Notes: generated from the letters alone by a model not told the origin. Positions 31,913 through 41,092 are shown, numbered from the stretch's first letter. The stretch is DNA of 64,000 nucleotides from Corallococcus coralloides DSM 2259 (GCF_000255295.1 NC_017030.1:9460328-9524327), one strand, 5' to 3'. Made by a program: numbers and translations.

Positions 31913-33409
31913 ATGCATTGTCGTTGGCTCGTCGTCGCACTGCTCCTGCTGTCTGTCGGCTGTGCCCATTCGAAGCGGGGGCCGGAAGCGGAGCTCCCCA
32001 AGTACGAACACGTCTTCCAGAAGCCGCTGGCGGAGGCGCTCGCGGCCACGCGCCAGCTGCTGGAAGAGCGGGGCTACACGTTCGAGGACACGGAGGATCC
32101 GACCCAGCTCGTCACCACCTGGTCCGAACCCGACCGGGCCGGCTCGCGCAACACCACGTACACGCGCTACCTGGTGACAGGCATCGCCGTGGCCCCGCGC
32201 CAGTCCGTCGTGCGCATCTTCCGGATGACCCAGCAGACCACGGGCAATGACATCGAGTGGCGCAAGCAGTGGTGGAAGGTGCTCGCGGAGCGCAACGAAC
32301 AGGTATCCAATCCCTTCGTGAAGGATGTGAACCTCAGCATCGACGACGCGGAGACCAAGCGCCTGTCCATGCTGCGCGGCGTCCAGCACGGCACCCGCGA
32401 CCTGGACCTGGAGCAGGCCCTCACCCTGCGGCTGGAGTCCGCGCCCTCCGTCGAAGTCCTCGCTGGCAACGCGGTGGAGGAGAAGCGCCCGGACCCGGTC
32501 CGCGCGCCGGAGTTCTACCTGGAGCGCTGGAAGGACGAGGCCGTCGCGGAAGGACCGTGCACCACGTCCGTGCGCGGCCTGCCGGAGCTGCTGCACCCGG
32601 GCCTCACGCTGCTCATCGGCGAGCAGCTGGGTTCCTACCAGGTGCCGGACGTGGTGGGCCACGTGGTGTGCCAGGCGGCGCAGACAGGGCTCGCCGTGGT
32701 GCTCGGCCTGTCGCTTCCCGAAACGGAGCAGGCGCGCGTGGACAAGTACCTGTCCAGCCCCGGCGCCCCGGCGGACCAGGACGCGCTGCTGGAAGGCCGC
32801 TTCTGGACTCGCACGTACCAGGACGGCCGCAGCAGCCGCGCCGTCATGGATCTCATCGACCGCGTGCGCGCCCTGCGCGCGGCGGGCCTGCGCGTGACGG
32901 TGGTGGCCTACGACACGGACGTGCTCAACGGCAGCGAGCGCGACGCCGCCCAGGCCCAGGTCTGGACGAAGCGCCGTGCCGCGAAGCCTGACGAGGTCCA
33001 GGTGGTGCTCGCCGGCAACACGCACACGCAAGTGGAGAAGGGCACGCAGTGGGACCCGTCCTTCACGCCCATGGCGCACCTGATGAAGGAGGACCGCTCA
33101 CTCGTCGTGCTGGACATGAGCTACGCGCAGGGCACGCGCTGGGGCTGCGACCTGGACCGCGACAGCAAGCTGGTCTGCGGCATCGTGGGCGCCACGCCCG
33201 CGCCGGCGGTGGCTGCCCGCCCCGGCCTGAGCCCGTACATCCAGCTGCGTGAAACCGCGCCCAACGAGCCCTTCCAGGGCCTGCTGTACGTGGGCAAGCT
33301 CACCGCCTCCCTGCCGGCCATCCTCGGGCCCCACATGGAACCGCCCAAGAACCTTCGCGAGCCTCTCCTCCCCCCCGGCCGCGCCCCCCCTCTCCCGGGC
33401 GTGTTCTAG
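31913..33409 (+). CDS. Lipoprotein with erythromycin-esterase/ChaN-like fold
   Basis: The 498-residue lipoprotein has the signal MHCRWLVVALLLLS and lipobox VGC. The first 170 mature residues form an alpha/beta domain with ATRQLLEERGYTFEDTEDPTQLVTTW. The second half resembles the erythromycin-esterase/ChaN superfamily: LLIGEQLGSYQVPDVVGHVVCQ, GLSLPETE, FWTRTYQDGRSSRAVMDLID, LAGNTHTQVEKGTQWDP. Substrate unknown. The start was chosen at the ATG with a CAGGGGGA ribosome-binding site; the frame open to 31766 adds non-coding leader. Confidence 0.75.
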   Translation: MHCRWLVVALLLLSVGCAHSKRGPEAELPKYEHVFQKPLAEALAATRQLLEERGYTFEDTEDPTQLVTTWSEPDRAGSRNTTYTRYLVTGIAVAPRQSVVRIFRMTQQTTGNDIEWRKQWWKVLAERNEQVSNPFVKDVNLSIDDAETKRLSMLRGVQHGTRDLDLEQALTLRLESAPSVEVLAGNAVEEKRPDPVRAPEFYLERWKDEAVAEGPCTTSVRGLPELLHPGLTLLIGEQLGSYQVPDVVGHVVCQAAQTGLAVVLGLSLPETEQARVDKYLSSPGAPADQDALLEGRFWTRTYQDGRSSRAVMDLIDRVRALRAAGLRVTVVAYDTDVLNGSERDAAQAQVWTKRRAAKPDEVQVVLAGNTHTQVEKGTQWDPSFTPMAHLMKEDRSLVVLDMSYAQGTRWGCDLDRDSKLVCGIVGATPAPAVAARPGLSPYIQLRETAPNEPFQGLLYVGKLTASLPAILGPHMEPPKNLREPLLPPGRAPPLPGVF

Positions 33410-33436
33410 CGGGCGGACCGGGAGGATTGACGACCA

Positions 33437-33471
33437 TTAACGTCAGGGTCAACCATTCACCCTGACGTTAA
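33437..33471. promoter_or_regulatory. Perfect palindrome, ArsR operator candidate
   Basis: Two perfect 13-bp arms (TTAACGTCAGGGT and its complement) with a 9-base spacer end 28 bases before the VOC gene. A -35-like TTGACG lies at 33428-33433. The location and GTTAACG ends suit an autoregulatory site for the ArsR protein encoded two genes on. A terminator role is less likely because no U-tract follows. Confidence 0.55.
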
Positions 33472-33499
33472 CGAAACCCGTCCGCCCGGAGTCACCGCC

Positions 33500-33931
33500 A
33501 TGAAGCCCATCCCCGAGGACTGGCCGCGCATCTCCTCCAGCCTCTTCTACGTGGACGCTCCCGCCGCCATCGACTGGCTGGAGCGCGCGTTCGGCTTCCA
33601 GACGCGCCTCAAGGTGGAGGGCGCGGACAACACCATCGTGCACGCGGAGCTGGCCTACGGCGACGGCGTCATCATGGTGAACTCCTCCGGGCGCCACGGC
33701 CTCCACCAGAGCCCGCGCCTGCACGGGGGCGTCAACACGCAGACGCTCACGGTCTACGTGGACGACGTGGACGCCCACTGCGCCCAGGCGCGCGCGGCCG
33801 GCGCCGACATCCTCCAGGAGCCCGAGACCAAGAACTACGGCGACGACTGGGGCACCAACCGCACCTACGGCGCCCAGGACCTCGAAGGCCACCGCTGGTG
33901 GTTCACCCAGCGCGTCTTCACGCCGAAGTAG
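33500..33931 (+). CDS. VOC-family (glyoxalase/PhnB-like) protein
   Basis: The 143-residue protein has a paired beta-alpha-beta-beta-beta VOC layout: ISSSLFYVDAPAAIDWLERAFGF, then ELAYGDGVIMVNSS, then LTVYVDDVDAHCAQARAAGADILQEPETKNYGDDWGTNRTYGAQDLEGHRWWF. The Asp/His/Glu pattern in the second half may bind metal. PhnB-like relatives are of unknown substrate. It is followed after 9 bases by an ArsR regulator and preceded by a palindrome, so it is probably controlled by it. Confidence 0.88.
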   Translation: MKPIPEDWPRISSSLFYVDAPAAIDWLERAFGFQTRLKVEGADNTIVHAELAYGDGVIMVNSSGRHGLHQSPRLHGGVNTQTLTVYVDDVDAHCAQARAAGADILQEPETKNYGDDWGTNRTYGAQDLEGHRWWFTQRVFTPK

Positions 33932-33940
33932 GCTCCCGTC

Positions 33941-34348
33941 ATGGCCACCCCGTCCGCGCTCGACCGCACCCTGGCCGCCCTCGCCGACCCCACGCGCCGG
34001 GGCGTCGTGGACCGGCTGCGCCGCCGGCCCCACCCCGCCGGAGAGCTGGCCGCCGCGTTCGACATGAGCCCCCCGGCCATGTCCCGCCACCTGCGCGTGC
34101 TGCGCCAGACGGGGCTCGTGGAGGAGCGCATCGACGCGGACGATGCGCGCGTGCGCGTCTACTCGCTGCGCCCGGAGCCCTTCGCCGCCCTGCGCGGCTG
34201 GCTCGACGAGGTGGAGTCCTTCTGGGGAGACCCGTTCGGCGCCTTCAAGGCCCACGCCGAACGCACCCGCGGCACGAAGCCCTCCGGGGGCCGCAAGTCA
34301 GGACGGCCCCTTCCGCCGACCGCGCCCTCGCGCCCCCGCCCCACTTGA
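33941..34348 (+). CDS. ArsR-family transcriptional regulator
   Basis: The 135-residue winged-helix protein has LADPTRRGVVDRLRRRPHPAGELAAAFDMSPPAMSRHLRVLRQTGLVEERIDADDARVRVYSL, the non-metal ArsR subtype found beside VOC or SRPBCC genes. A C-terminal helix (FAALRGWLDEVESFWGDPFGAFKAHAE) is typical of that subtype. It lacks the CxC metal site of arsenic sensors. It probably represses its own operon from the palindrome at 33437-33471. Confidence 0.9.
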   Translation: MATPSALDRTLAALADPTRRGVVDRLRRRPHPAGELAAAFDMSPPAMSRHLRVLRQTGLVEERIDADDARVRVYSLRPEPFAALRGWLDEVESFWGDPFGAFKAHAERTRGTKPSGGRKSGRPLPPTAPSRPRPT

Positions 34349-34368
34349 GGAAGGTCCCTGCCCGCTGA

Positions 34369-35310
34369 CTACTTGCAGGGGCCGCAGTCCGAGCAGCTGT
34401 CGGCCGTGTTGCCGGTGCCGCACTTCTCCGTCAGCTGACACACGCCGTCGCCACAGCGGTAGATGTCCTGGGGCAGCATGCGCGTGGTGATGGGCCGGTA
34501 GTTCACCCCGTTGTACGTGCAGCGCGTGTAGTACGTCTTCGTGGCGTCCAGCGTGCAGTAGTACCGGCACGCGCCCACGTGCTGCATGGGCGCGCACGTC
34601 GTCGTCTCACTCCAGGACGACAGGCCACAGGTGCGCACCGTGCTCTCGTCGTAGTCCAGGTACGCGCCGTCATTCGCCGCGAACACGCCCTCGCCCGTGA
34701 AGAGGTTGCCGAAGAAGCACGCCTCCTTCTCGCTGTAGGTGCCCAGCTCGTCCGTGGTGTACGGCACCGCCCCGCCCACCGCGTCGCGCCCCAGCACGGA
34801 GATGTTCACGTGCACGCCGTACTTGTTCGCGTGCGCCGCCAGACACGCGCTCACCACCTGCTGCTCCGCCACCGACATCGGCTGCCCCGCGGACCAGTCC
34901 GGCGCCAATCCCAGACTCCCGTCCCAGACGTAGGGCTTGCCCGTGGCCGGGGCGTGGTACCTCAGCGTCGTCCCCGCCGCCATCGAGCACTTCACGACGT
35001 AGCTCATCACCATGTCCGACAGGACAGCGTCCTGCTGGAACCAGGCCCGGAACGCGTTCGTGGCCAGGCCGTTCACCGTCAGGCCATTCACTGTCAACCC
35101 ATTCACCGTCAGGCCATTCACTGTCAGCCCATTCACCGTCAGGCCATTCACTGTCAGCCCATTGGTGGAGGCGAGCGCTTCCGAGGACTGCCCCACCTCC
35201 TCCGTGGCGTCGCCGATGGAAGCACCGCAGCCCACCAGGGCCGCGGCCAGACAGAGCGCCGTCCAGGGGGAGGAACGGAGCAGGGAGCTGCGAGGGGGAT
35301 TGAGATGCAT
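34369..35310 (-). CDS. Lipoprotein with NGLTV tandem repeats and Cys-rich tail
   Basis: The 313-residue protein has a signal peptide with lipobox LVGC. A block of six or seven copies of the pentapeptide NGLTV follows (about residues 50-83). Next is a domain with FQQDAVLSDMVMSYVVKCSMAAGTTLRYH and an 8-or-more-cysteine tail (TCGLSSW, CRYYC, CGDGVCQLTEKCG, CSDCGPCK) that should be held by disulphides. No enzyme family is recognised. The last CGDGVCQLTE segment resembles the Cys-rich repeats of myxobacterial surface proteins. Confidence 0.8.
   Translation of the reverse strand: MHLNPPRSSLLRSSPWTALCLAAALVGCGASIGDATEEVGQSSEALASTNGLTVNGLTVNGLTVNGLTVNGLTVNGLTVNGLATNAFRAWFQQDAVLSDMVMSYVVKCSMAAGTTLRYHAPATGKPYVWDGSLGLAPDWSAGQPMSVAEQQVVSACLAAHANKYGVHVNISVLGRDAVGGAVPYTTDELGTYSEKEACFFGNLFTGEGVFAANDGAYLDYDESTVRTCGLSSWSETTTCAPMQHVGACRYYCTLDATKTYYTRCTYNGVNYRPITTRMLPQDIYRCGDGVCQLTEKCGTGNTADSCSDCGPCK
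35073..35166. repeat. 15-bp tandem repeat encoding NGLTV
   Basis: About six 15-base units, alternating in two near-identical versions, encode the NGLTV block of the lipoprotein. Copy number is likely to vary between strains. Confidence 0.8.
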
Positions 35311-35503
35311 GGGGACAGCCTCCGCGTGAGGGCCTCACGAGCCGTGCGGCCTGATCAACCGGTAAACGCACTCCGATGAAGCGCGCAGCATCCCTGCCCT
35401 CCCGGCCCATCCCCTTCGGTCCTTCGCACAACACGCGCGGCGTGCGGCGGCGGACGCTCCCTCCCTCAGCGCATGGCGGCGAACGCTCACCCCTTCCAAA
35501 AGA

Positions 35504-37099
35504 TCAGGCAGTCCGCGTCCGGCTCCGGCCGGCCTTCGCCTTCGCCTTCGGGCGCGGCGGCCGCGGCAGCCGCACCGTGAACGTCGTGCCTTCCTTCTGC
35601 GTCGACGTCACCTCCACCGTCCCCCCGTGCGCCTGGACGATCTCCTTCACGATGAACAACCCCAACCCCAGCCCGCTGTTGCGCCTGCCGCCCTGCTCGC
35701 GCTCGCCCTCGCCCTGGCGGAATGGATCAAACAGCCGCTCGCGCAATTCCTCCGGGATGGGATTGCCGGGGTTCTGCACCTCCAGCACCTGGTGCTCACC
35801 CTTGGTCCAGCAGCGCAGGAACACCGGCGCGTCCGGGCTGCCGTGCTCCAGCGCGTTGCCCACCAGGTTGGAGAGCACCTGCGCCAGCCGCTCCGAGTCC
35901 CACTCCCCTTCCGCCTTGCCGTCCACGTCCACCGCCACCGCGCGGTCCGGGTACGCCGCGGACAATTCGTCCACCACCTGCTGACACACCGCCCCCAGGT
36001 CCGTGGGGCCCTTGCGCAGCGGGATGCCGCCGGCCAGGCGAGCGCGCGTCAAATCCAGCAGGTCCGCGATCATGTTCCCCATGCGCGTCGCGGACGCCTC
36101 GATCCGCTGCGCATGCTGCCGGTACTGCTCCGGCGTGCACTCCAGCGGCCCCCGGCGCTTCTGCGCCCGCGCGGACAGCACGATGGCGTTCAGCGGATTG
36201 CGCAGGTCATGCCCCAGGATGCCGATGAAGCGCTCGCGGAAGCGCGCCTCCTCCACCATCGTCTCCAGCTGGCGGGTGCGCTCGGTGACGTCCATCATGG
36301 AGCCAATCATCCGCACCGGGCGCCCCTCGTCGTCGCGCGCCAGCACGCCCCGGTCCAACACATGCGCCCAGCTGCCGTCCGCGCGCTGGAAGCGGTACTC
36401 CTCGCTCCAGACGTCGCCCGTGGACGCGACGAACTCCACCAGCCGGTCCACCACCCGGTCCCGGTCCTCGTCGTGCACGCGCTCGCCCCACCAGCCCAGC
36501 TTGTGCTCCAGCACGGACGTGGCGTGGCCGAACGCATTGCCCGTGCCCGGGTCCCACCGCACGTGGTCCGTGGCGAAGTGCCAGTCCCACAGCACGTCAT
36601 GCGTGGCGCGCGTGGCCAGCCGGTAGCGCTCCTCCGCCTCGCGCAGCGCGCTCACCGTCTGCTCCGCCCGGGCCAGCGCCGCCTCCACCTCCTGCCGCGC
36701 CGCCCGCTCCCGCTCCGCCTGATGCGCGTCCGCCGCCTGCCCCTCGTCGCGAGGCAGCAGCCACAGCGCCAATCCCTCTCCGTGCCGCACCACCACGTAC
36801 CGCCGCCCCGCCGCGTCCCCCGGCAGGAGGCCCACATGCGGAACACCGCGCATCAGCACGCGCACGAACGTCGCCACGTCGAACAGCGCGGCGCCCTCCC
36901 GCGTCCATAGGGACACGTGACGGCCCAGCTCCAGGGAGCGCACCCAGCCTTCCGCCGGCACGTTCATGGACGTCCACCGGAAATCGAGCGCTTCGCCCGT
37001 CTCCCCGTGCAGCGGCTCGAGGAGGATGCAGGGCGTCTCGCTGTCAGCGGACAGTTCCCATGCCGGAGCCATTCCCGGCCCCCAGGACAAACCCATCAT
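35504..37099 (-). CDS. PAS sensor histidine kinase
   Basis: The kinase is 531 residues from the ATG at 37099 with a GGGGAG ribosome-binding site. The N-terminal 130 residues are not recognised (possibly a small sensory domain). A coiled linker leads to a PAS/PAC domain (RYRLATRATHDVLWDWHFATDHVRWDP ... IGSMMDVTERTRQLE), HisKA (IGILGHDLRNPLNAIVLSARA), then HATPase_c (NLVGNALEHGS, RNSGLGLGLFIVKEIVQAHGG). It ends in a Lys/Arg/Ala-rich tail. It is cytoplasmic and orphan, with no response regulator adjacent. Confidence 0.9.
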   Translation of the reverse strand: MMGLSWGPGMAPAWELSADSETPCILLEPLHGETGEALDFRWTSMNVPAEGWVRSLELGRHVSLWTREGAALFDVATFVRVLMRGVPHVGLLPGDAAGRRYVVVRHGEGLALWLLPRDEGQAADAHQAERERAARQEVEAALARAEQTVSALREAEERYRLATRATHDVLWDWHFATDHVRWDPGTGNAFGHATSVLEHKLGWWGERVHDEDRDRVVDRLVEFVASTGDVWSEEYRFQRADGSWAHVLDRGVLARDDEGRPVRMIGSMMDVTERTRQLETMVEEARFRERFIGILGHDLRNPLNAIVLSARAQKRRGPLECTPEQYRQHAQRIEASATRMGNMIADLLDLTRARLAGGIPLRKGPTDLGAVCQQVVDELSAAYPDRAVAVDVDGKAEGEWDSERLAQVLSNLVGNALEHGSPDAPVFLRCWTKGEHQVLEVQNPGNPIPEELRERLFDPFRQGEGEREQGGRRNSGLGLGLFIVKEIVQAHGGTVEVTSTQKEGTTFTVRLPRPPRPKAKAKAGRSRTRTA

Positions 37100-37260
37100 C
37101 GTGCTCCCCCCGACGCTACAGGTCTGTTCCCCCACCCCTCACGTCGGTGCCGGGCAGGCTGGAAAAACCCGCGTCTCACGGAATACTGACACATCTGGCC
37201 ACGAGTGGAGCAGCCCTGGAGGGCAGGGGGCGCGAAATTCGGTTCACCCCCGAGCAGAGA

Positions 37261-37280
37261 ACCTGCCCTGGAGGGCAGGT
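37261..37280 (-). terminator. Hairpin after TonB receptor gene
   Basis: A perfect 8-bp stem (ACCTGCCC / GGGCAGGT, loop TGGA) overlaps the stop codon of the receptor gene. It is followed on the minus strand by a short pyrimidine-rich stretch. A weak terminator or 3'-end stabiliser. Confidence 0.4.
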
Positions 37281-40200
37281 CAGTACCGGCCCTTGACGCC
37301 GATGATGGGCAGGGCGATGGGCAGTCCCACCGCACTCTTGGTCAGGGGTTGCCGGCTGTAGCCGCCGCCCAGGTAGTCGAAGCCCAGCGTCTCCGTGTTG
37401 AGGGTGACGTTGAGCATGTCCAGGTAGGCCTCCAGGCTGAAGGTCTCGTAGGCCCAGGCCTTGGAGACGCGCAGGTCGAAGCGGAAGAAGGCCGGCAGCC
37501 GGTCCACCTGATCGCGATCCACCTGCACCCACGTGGGGCGGCCGTCGGTGTCCACGCCCTCGCGGTGCGTCTGGCTTCCCAGGGTGCCGTACTCCGGGCG
37601 TCCGCTGTTGAAGTGGAGCACGCCTCCCAGGGTGATGTTGTTGGAGAACTTGTGGCTGACCACCAGGTTCAGGATGTGTGTCTGGTCGAACGCGAAGGGC
37701 AGGTCCGCGGTGTCCTCGGAGATGGCCCGACCTGACGAGTCATATCGATAGAAGGTGGTGCGCCGCGTGCTGCGCTGGAGGCTGTACGAAAGCCAGCCGA
37801 ACCAGTTGTTCCCCAGCGGGTAGCGGATGAGCAACTCCAACCCATACGCCAGGCCATGGCTGGTGAAGTCCGGCAGGTCCCAGTCGTCCCGGCTGATGGG
37901 CGGTCCATCCACGTTGATCTGCCGCGCGCGCACCCGGCGGAAGCCATCCTGGCGGACGCCCCCACCCCCGGGCGCGGGCGGCGGCTCGTCCGGCTCACCG
38001 CCAATGTCATCCAGGTCGTCCGTCAGGCCCTCGTCGGAGAAGGGCGTGAGCTCGATGGTGCGCAGCATGGGGTTCACATAGACATCCAGCCCCACCTCCC
38101 ACTTGTCGAAGGCCTTCCACTCCACGCCCGTGGAGAGCTGCACGCCCTCCTGGAGGCCCAACAACAGACTGCCCACGTCCACCACCGGCAGGCTGATGAG
38201 GGTGGTGGGCGGCTGGTGGAAGATGCCCGCGCCGCCCTTGAGCGTCACGGTGTCGGTGAGCTTGTGGCGCACGGTGAGGCGCGGCTCGAGGACCTTGTGG
38301 TCGAACCCGCCGGACAGGTGGTAGCTGTCCAGGCGCAGGCCGGGCACCACCGTCCATCTGTCATTGGGCGTCCACACCCCTTCCGCGTACGCGCCGGTGA
38401 AGGTGGCCAGCGCCACGGGCACGCGCACCGTGTCCTCCTCCACCTCCTGGCCGTTCTCCACCGAGAGCACGTCCACGATGGCGCGCTTGTGCTCCAGGTC
38501 CGCGCCCGCGCGCAGCAGGAGCCGCTCATCCAGCGGCACGCTGTAGCCCAGGCGCCCGGAGAAGTTGCCCTGGTCGATGTAGATTTCGTTCCCGTTGTCC
38601 GGCCCGCGCGACACGACGGCGAAGCGGTCCATGCCCCAGGTGCCGCCAATCTCGAACTCGCCCTTGCCCAGCGGGTGGCGGCCGCGCAGGTCCACGCGGT
38701 GGAAGGCGACGGACTGGAGCGCGGTGTCGCCCTGGTCGTCCTGCGCCTCCGAGCCGAAGGTGTCCGACGAGCCAAAGGCAAACAGCCGCAGCTTGCCCCG
38801 CCCCACGTCCTGCTCCACGCGGGCCTGATAGTCCCAGAAGTCCAACACCACCTTGGGGTTGGTGCGCCCCGGCGGCGGCGGGTCCTGCAACTGATTGGCC
38901 GCGAGCGCGATGATCCACGGCGTATAGGAATAGCGGCCCGCGAGGCTGACGCTGGTGCCGGTGGACTTGAAGGGCGTCTCGATGAAGAAGCCCGCGTTGA
39001 TGAAGTCCGCGTAGGCGCTGCCGTGCACGCGGTCATCGCGAGGCCGGGTGAGGCGCCCGTCGATGGCGCCGCCCATCAGCCGGCCGTACTGCGGCGGCGG
39101 CGAGCCCGGATAGAAGTCGATGGCGTCCAGGAAGTCCGGGTGGATGACCGCGGGCCCCAGGAACAGGTGGAAGAGGATGGGGATGCGGATGCCATCCAGG
39201 AAGTAGCCCGTGGACGCGGGCTGGCTGCCGCGCACCACCGGGTACGCCACGCCGGACAGCATGCTGCCCACGCCCGGCAGCAGCATCACCACGCGGAACG
39301 GGTCGCCCATGGTGCCGGGCACTTCGCGCAGCTCCGCGTCGTGCAGCGTGATGCGGCTCACCTCCGTGCGCTCACGGTCGCCGCGCACCACCGTCTCGTA
39401 GGGGTTCACCACGAGCGGCTCCAGGCCGTAGACGACCTCCAGCGACTCGCTGGCCTTCAGCGCCTCGCGGAACAGGCCGGGCTTGTGGCCGGGGGCGAAC
39501 ACGCGCACCGCCTGACCGCCCGTGGGGAAGCGCGCCTCGAAGCGGCCGTTCTCGTCCGTCTGCACCGGCGAGTCCGGCGCCGCGTCCGACACCAGCGTCG
39601 CCCCAATCAACGGCCGGCGGTTGCCCTTCTGCCGCACCAGCCCCTTGAGGGTGATGGGACCTTGCGGCACGAGCGTGCCGCCGTCCGCGTCTGTCGCTAC
39701 CGGGACGGGCGCCTCGAAGCGGTACTCGAAGGACAGGCGCACCGCGACGGGCTGGCCCTCCATCATCGCGGGAGAGAAGCGCAGGGAAGGCGCCGCGTGC
39801 AGCGCGGCCTCGTTGAGCAGCGGGTGCACGCCCTCCACCAGCGTGGCGGTGTCCACCTCGCCCGCCTCGTCCACCAGCAGCTCCAGCTTCACCGTGCCCG
39901 CCACGCCCTCGCCCACCAGCCGGGGCGGGTACGGCGCGGGCGAGTCCCCCACCAGCGAGGGCGGCACGAAGGCGGCCAGCGCGGGACCTCCGTCCGCGCC
40001 CGCGGCGGCCTCGCCGGGCTCCACCGCCCAGCCACCGTCCGGGGTGCGCTGGAGGTCCGCCTCCTTCGCGACCGTGCCTCCGTCCCCTTCCGTCCACGGC
40101 GCGTCCAGGCTCCGCGGGGCGGCGCCGGGGGTGAGGTTCTCCTCCGCGACAGGCAGGCCCGCGTCCAGGGCGTCGCCCAGCCGGGCACTGCCAGGGTCCG

Positions 40201-40303
40201 CTTCAGGGGATTGAGCCCGAGCCGGGAGCGCCAGCCACGACAGGCACAGGGAAAGCGCCAGCGCGGCGGCGTGCCAGGGCGTGCTCCTCTTCGCGAAGGT
40301 CAT
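37280..40303 (-). CDS. TonB-dependent receptor with N-terminal TonB-like domain
   Basis: The protein is about 1007 residues from the ATG at 40303, which starts a signal peptide (KRSTPWHAAALALSLCLSWLALPARAQ). After a low-complexity linker comes a TonB C-terminal-type domain (APYPPRLVGEGVAGTVKLELLVDEAG...LNEAALHAAPSLRFSPAMMEGQPVAVRLSFEYRF). A carboxypeptidase-regulatory-like domain (TLKGLVRQKGNRRPLIGATLV), a plug (VVRGSQPASTGYFLDGIRIP) and a beta-barrel follow, the last residues being VKGRY. Fusing TonB-like and receptor domains is seen in myxobacteria. The transported substrate is unknown. Confidence 0.88.
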   Translation of the reverse strand: MTFAKRSTPWHAAALALSLCLSWLALPARAQSPEADPGSARLGDALDAGLPVAEENLTPGAAPRSLDAPWTEGDGGTVAKEADLQRTPDGGWAVEPGEAAAGADGGPALAAFVPPSLVGDSPAPYPPRLVGEGVAGTVKLELLVDEAGEVDTATLVEGVHPLLNEAALHAAPSLRFSPAMMEGQPVAVRLSFEYRFEAPVPVATDADGGTLVPQGPITLKGLVRQKGNRRPLIGATLVSDAAPDSPVQTDENGRFEARFPTGGQAVRVFAPGHKPGLFREALKASESLEVVYGLEPLVVNPYETVVRGDRERTEVSRITLHDAELREVPGTMGDPFRVVMLLPGVGSMLSGVAYPVVRGSQPASTGYFLDGIRIPILFHLFLGPAVIHPDFLDAIDFYPGSPPPQYGRLMGGAIDGRLTRPRDDRVHGSAYADFINAGFFIETPFKSTGTSVSLAGRYSYTPWIIALAANQLQDPPPPGRTNPKVVLDFWDYQARVEQDVGRGKLRLFAFGSSDTFGSEAQDDQGDTALQSVAFHRVDLRGRHPLGKGEFEIGGTWGMDRFAVVSRGPDNGNEIYIDQGNFSGRLGYSVPLDERLLLRAGADLEHKRAIVDVLSVENGQEVEEDTVRVPVALATFTGAYAEGVWTPNDRWTVVPGLRLDSYHLSGGFDHKVLEPRLTVRHKLTDTVTLKGGAGIFHQPPTTLISLPVVDVGSLLLGLQEGVQLSTGVEWKAFDKWEVGLDVYVNPMLRTIELTPFSDEGLTDDLDDIGGEPDEPPPAPGGGGVRQDGFRRVRARQINVDGPPISRDDWDLPDFTSHGLAYGLELLIRYPLGNNWFGWLSYSLQRSTRRTTFYRYDSSGRAISEDTADLPFAFDQTHILNLVVSHKFSNNITLGGVLHFNSGRPEYGTLGSQTHREGVDTDGRPTWVQVDRDQVDRLPAFFRFDLRVSKAWAYETFSLEAYLDMLNVTLNTETLGFDYLGGGYSRQPLTKSAVGLPIALPIIGVKGRY

Positions 40304-40665
40304 GGTCGATGGCGTTCGTGCAAGGCAGGTCCCGGCCAGCATCCATGAGGCCAGGGGATGTCCGCCCTGACAAGCGTTGCTCCGTGACGCGTGCCATCAC
40401 CGCCCGACCGGGGCCGTGCGGGCGGCGCACCCTTTCCGCTGGAGGACACTTGCCCTCCGCGTCACGTCTCGCCGTGGATGCCGGCGTGGGTCCCCGGGAC
40501 GGGGCGCCCCATTTCGGATCCATCCCCACCTTCCAGGAAGTCGCCCTTTCCCATTTCCCCGGACGCCATGCCCATGGTGGAACGCCCCAACCCTCCCAGA
40601 GCACTCTCCGACGACATGCACCAAGGCAGGGTTCGCGCGGCGCCCGGCGTCACGCGAGCCTGCTT
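40304..40665. other. Divergent intergenic region
   Basis: The 362-base gap lies between the receptor gene (minus) and the small secreted protein gene (plus). Frames crossing it lack ribosome-binding sites and domain features. It presumably holds both promoters, but no clear -35/-10 pair was picked out. Confidence 0.4.
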
Positions 40666-41085
40666 ATGATTCCCCCGCCGTCCCTGCGCTACCTTCCCCA
40701 CGGACTGCTCGCGTCACTGCTGTTGGGCCTGATGTTGATGCCGCTGCTCTTCCCGCCGTCGCTGGCGCGCGCGGGCAATGAAGGACCGGACACGTTCATC
40801 GACGAAGGGCCCCCCGGGGCCACGCCCTCCAGGGAGGCCACCTTCGTCTTCACCGCCACCACGCTGAAGCCCGTGTTCTGGTGCTCGCTGGATGGCAGCC
40901 TCTACATCCCCTGCGAATCCCCGTGGCGCCTGAAGGACCTGCCCCTGGGCGAGCACACCCTGGACGTGTACGCGGTGGACGTGAACACCGCGCAGCGCGA
41001 CCCCACCCCGTCCGGCTGGGTGTGGCGGGTGACGAAAGCCGACCCGCGCGCGGGCACGGCCCGCCCTCCCGCGTCCGCGCCCTGA
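40666..41085 (+). CDS. Secreted protein with one Ig-like domain
   Basis: The 139-residue protein has an N-terminal signal or anchor (LPHGLLASLLLGLMLMPLLFPPSLARA) and a single Ig-like domain of the type tandemly repeated in large myxobacterial surface proteins (DTFIDEGPPGATPSREATFVF...FWCSLDGSLYIPCESPWRLKDLPLGEHTLDVYAVDV). Two cysteines probably form a disulphide. Function unknown. Confidence 0.7.
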   Translation: MIPPPSLRYLPHGLLASLLLGLMLMPLLFPPSLARAGNEGPDTFIDEGPPGATPSREATFVFTATTLKPVFWCSLDGSLYIPCESPWRLKDLPLGEHTLDVYAVDVNTAQRDPTPSGWVWRVTKADPRAGTARPPASAP

Positions 41086-41092
41086 AGGCCCT

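Noticed and set aside
35073..35166. CRISPR-like regular repeats
   Set aside because: The 15-base units have no spacers and encode NGLTV inside a lipoprotein gene.
37856..40348. Long plus-strand frame antisense to the TonB receptor
   Set aside because: Shadow frame produced by codon bias of the receptor gene; composition is His/Arg/Val-rich without motifs.
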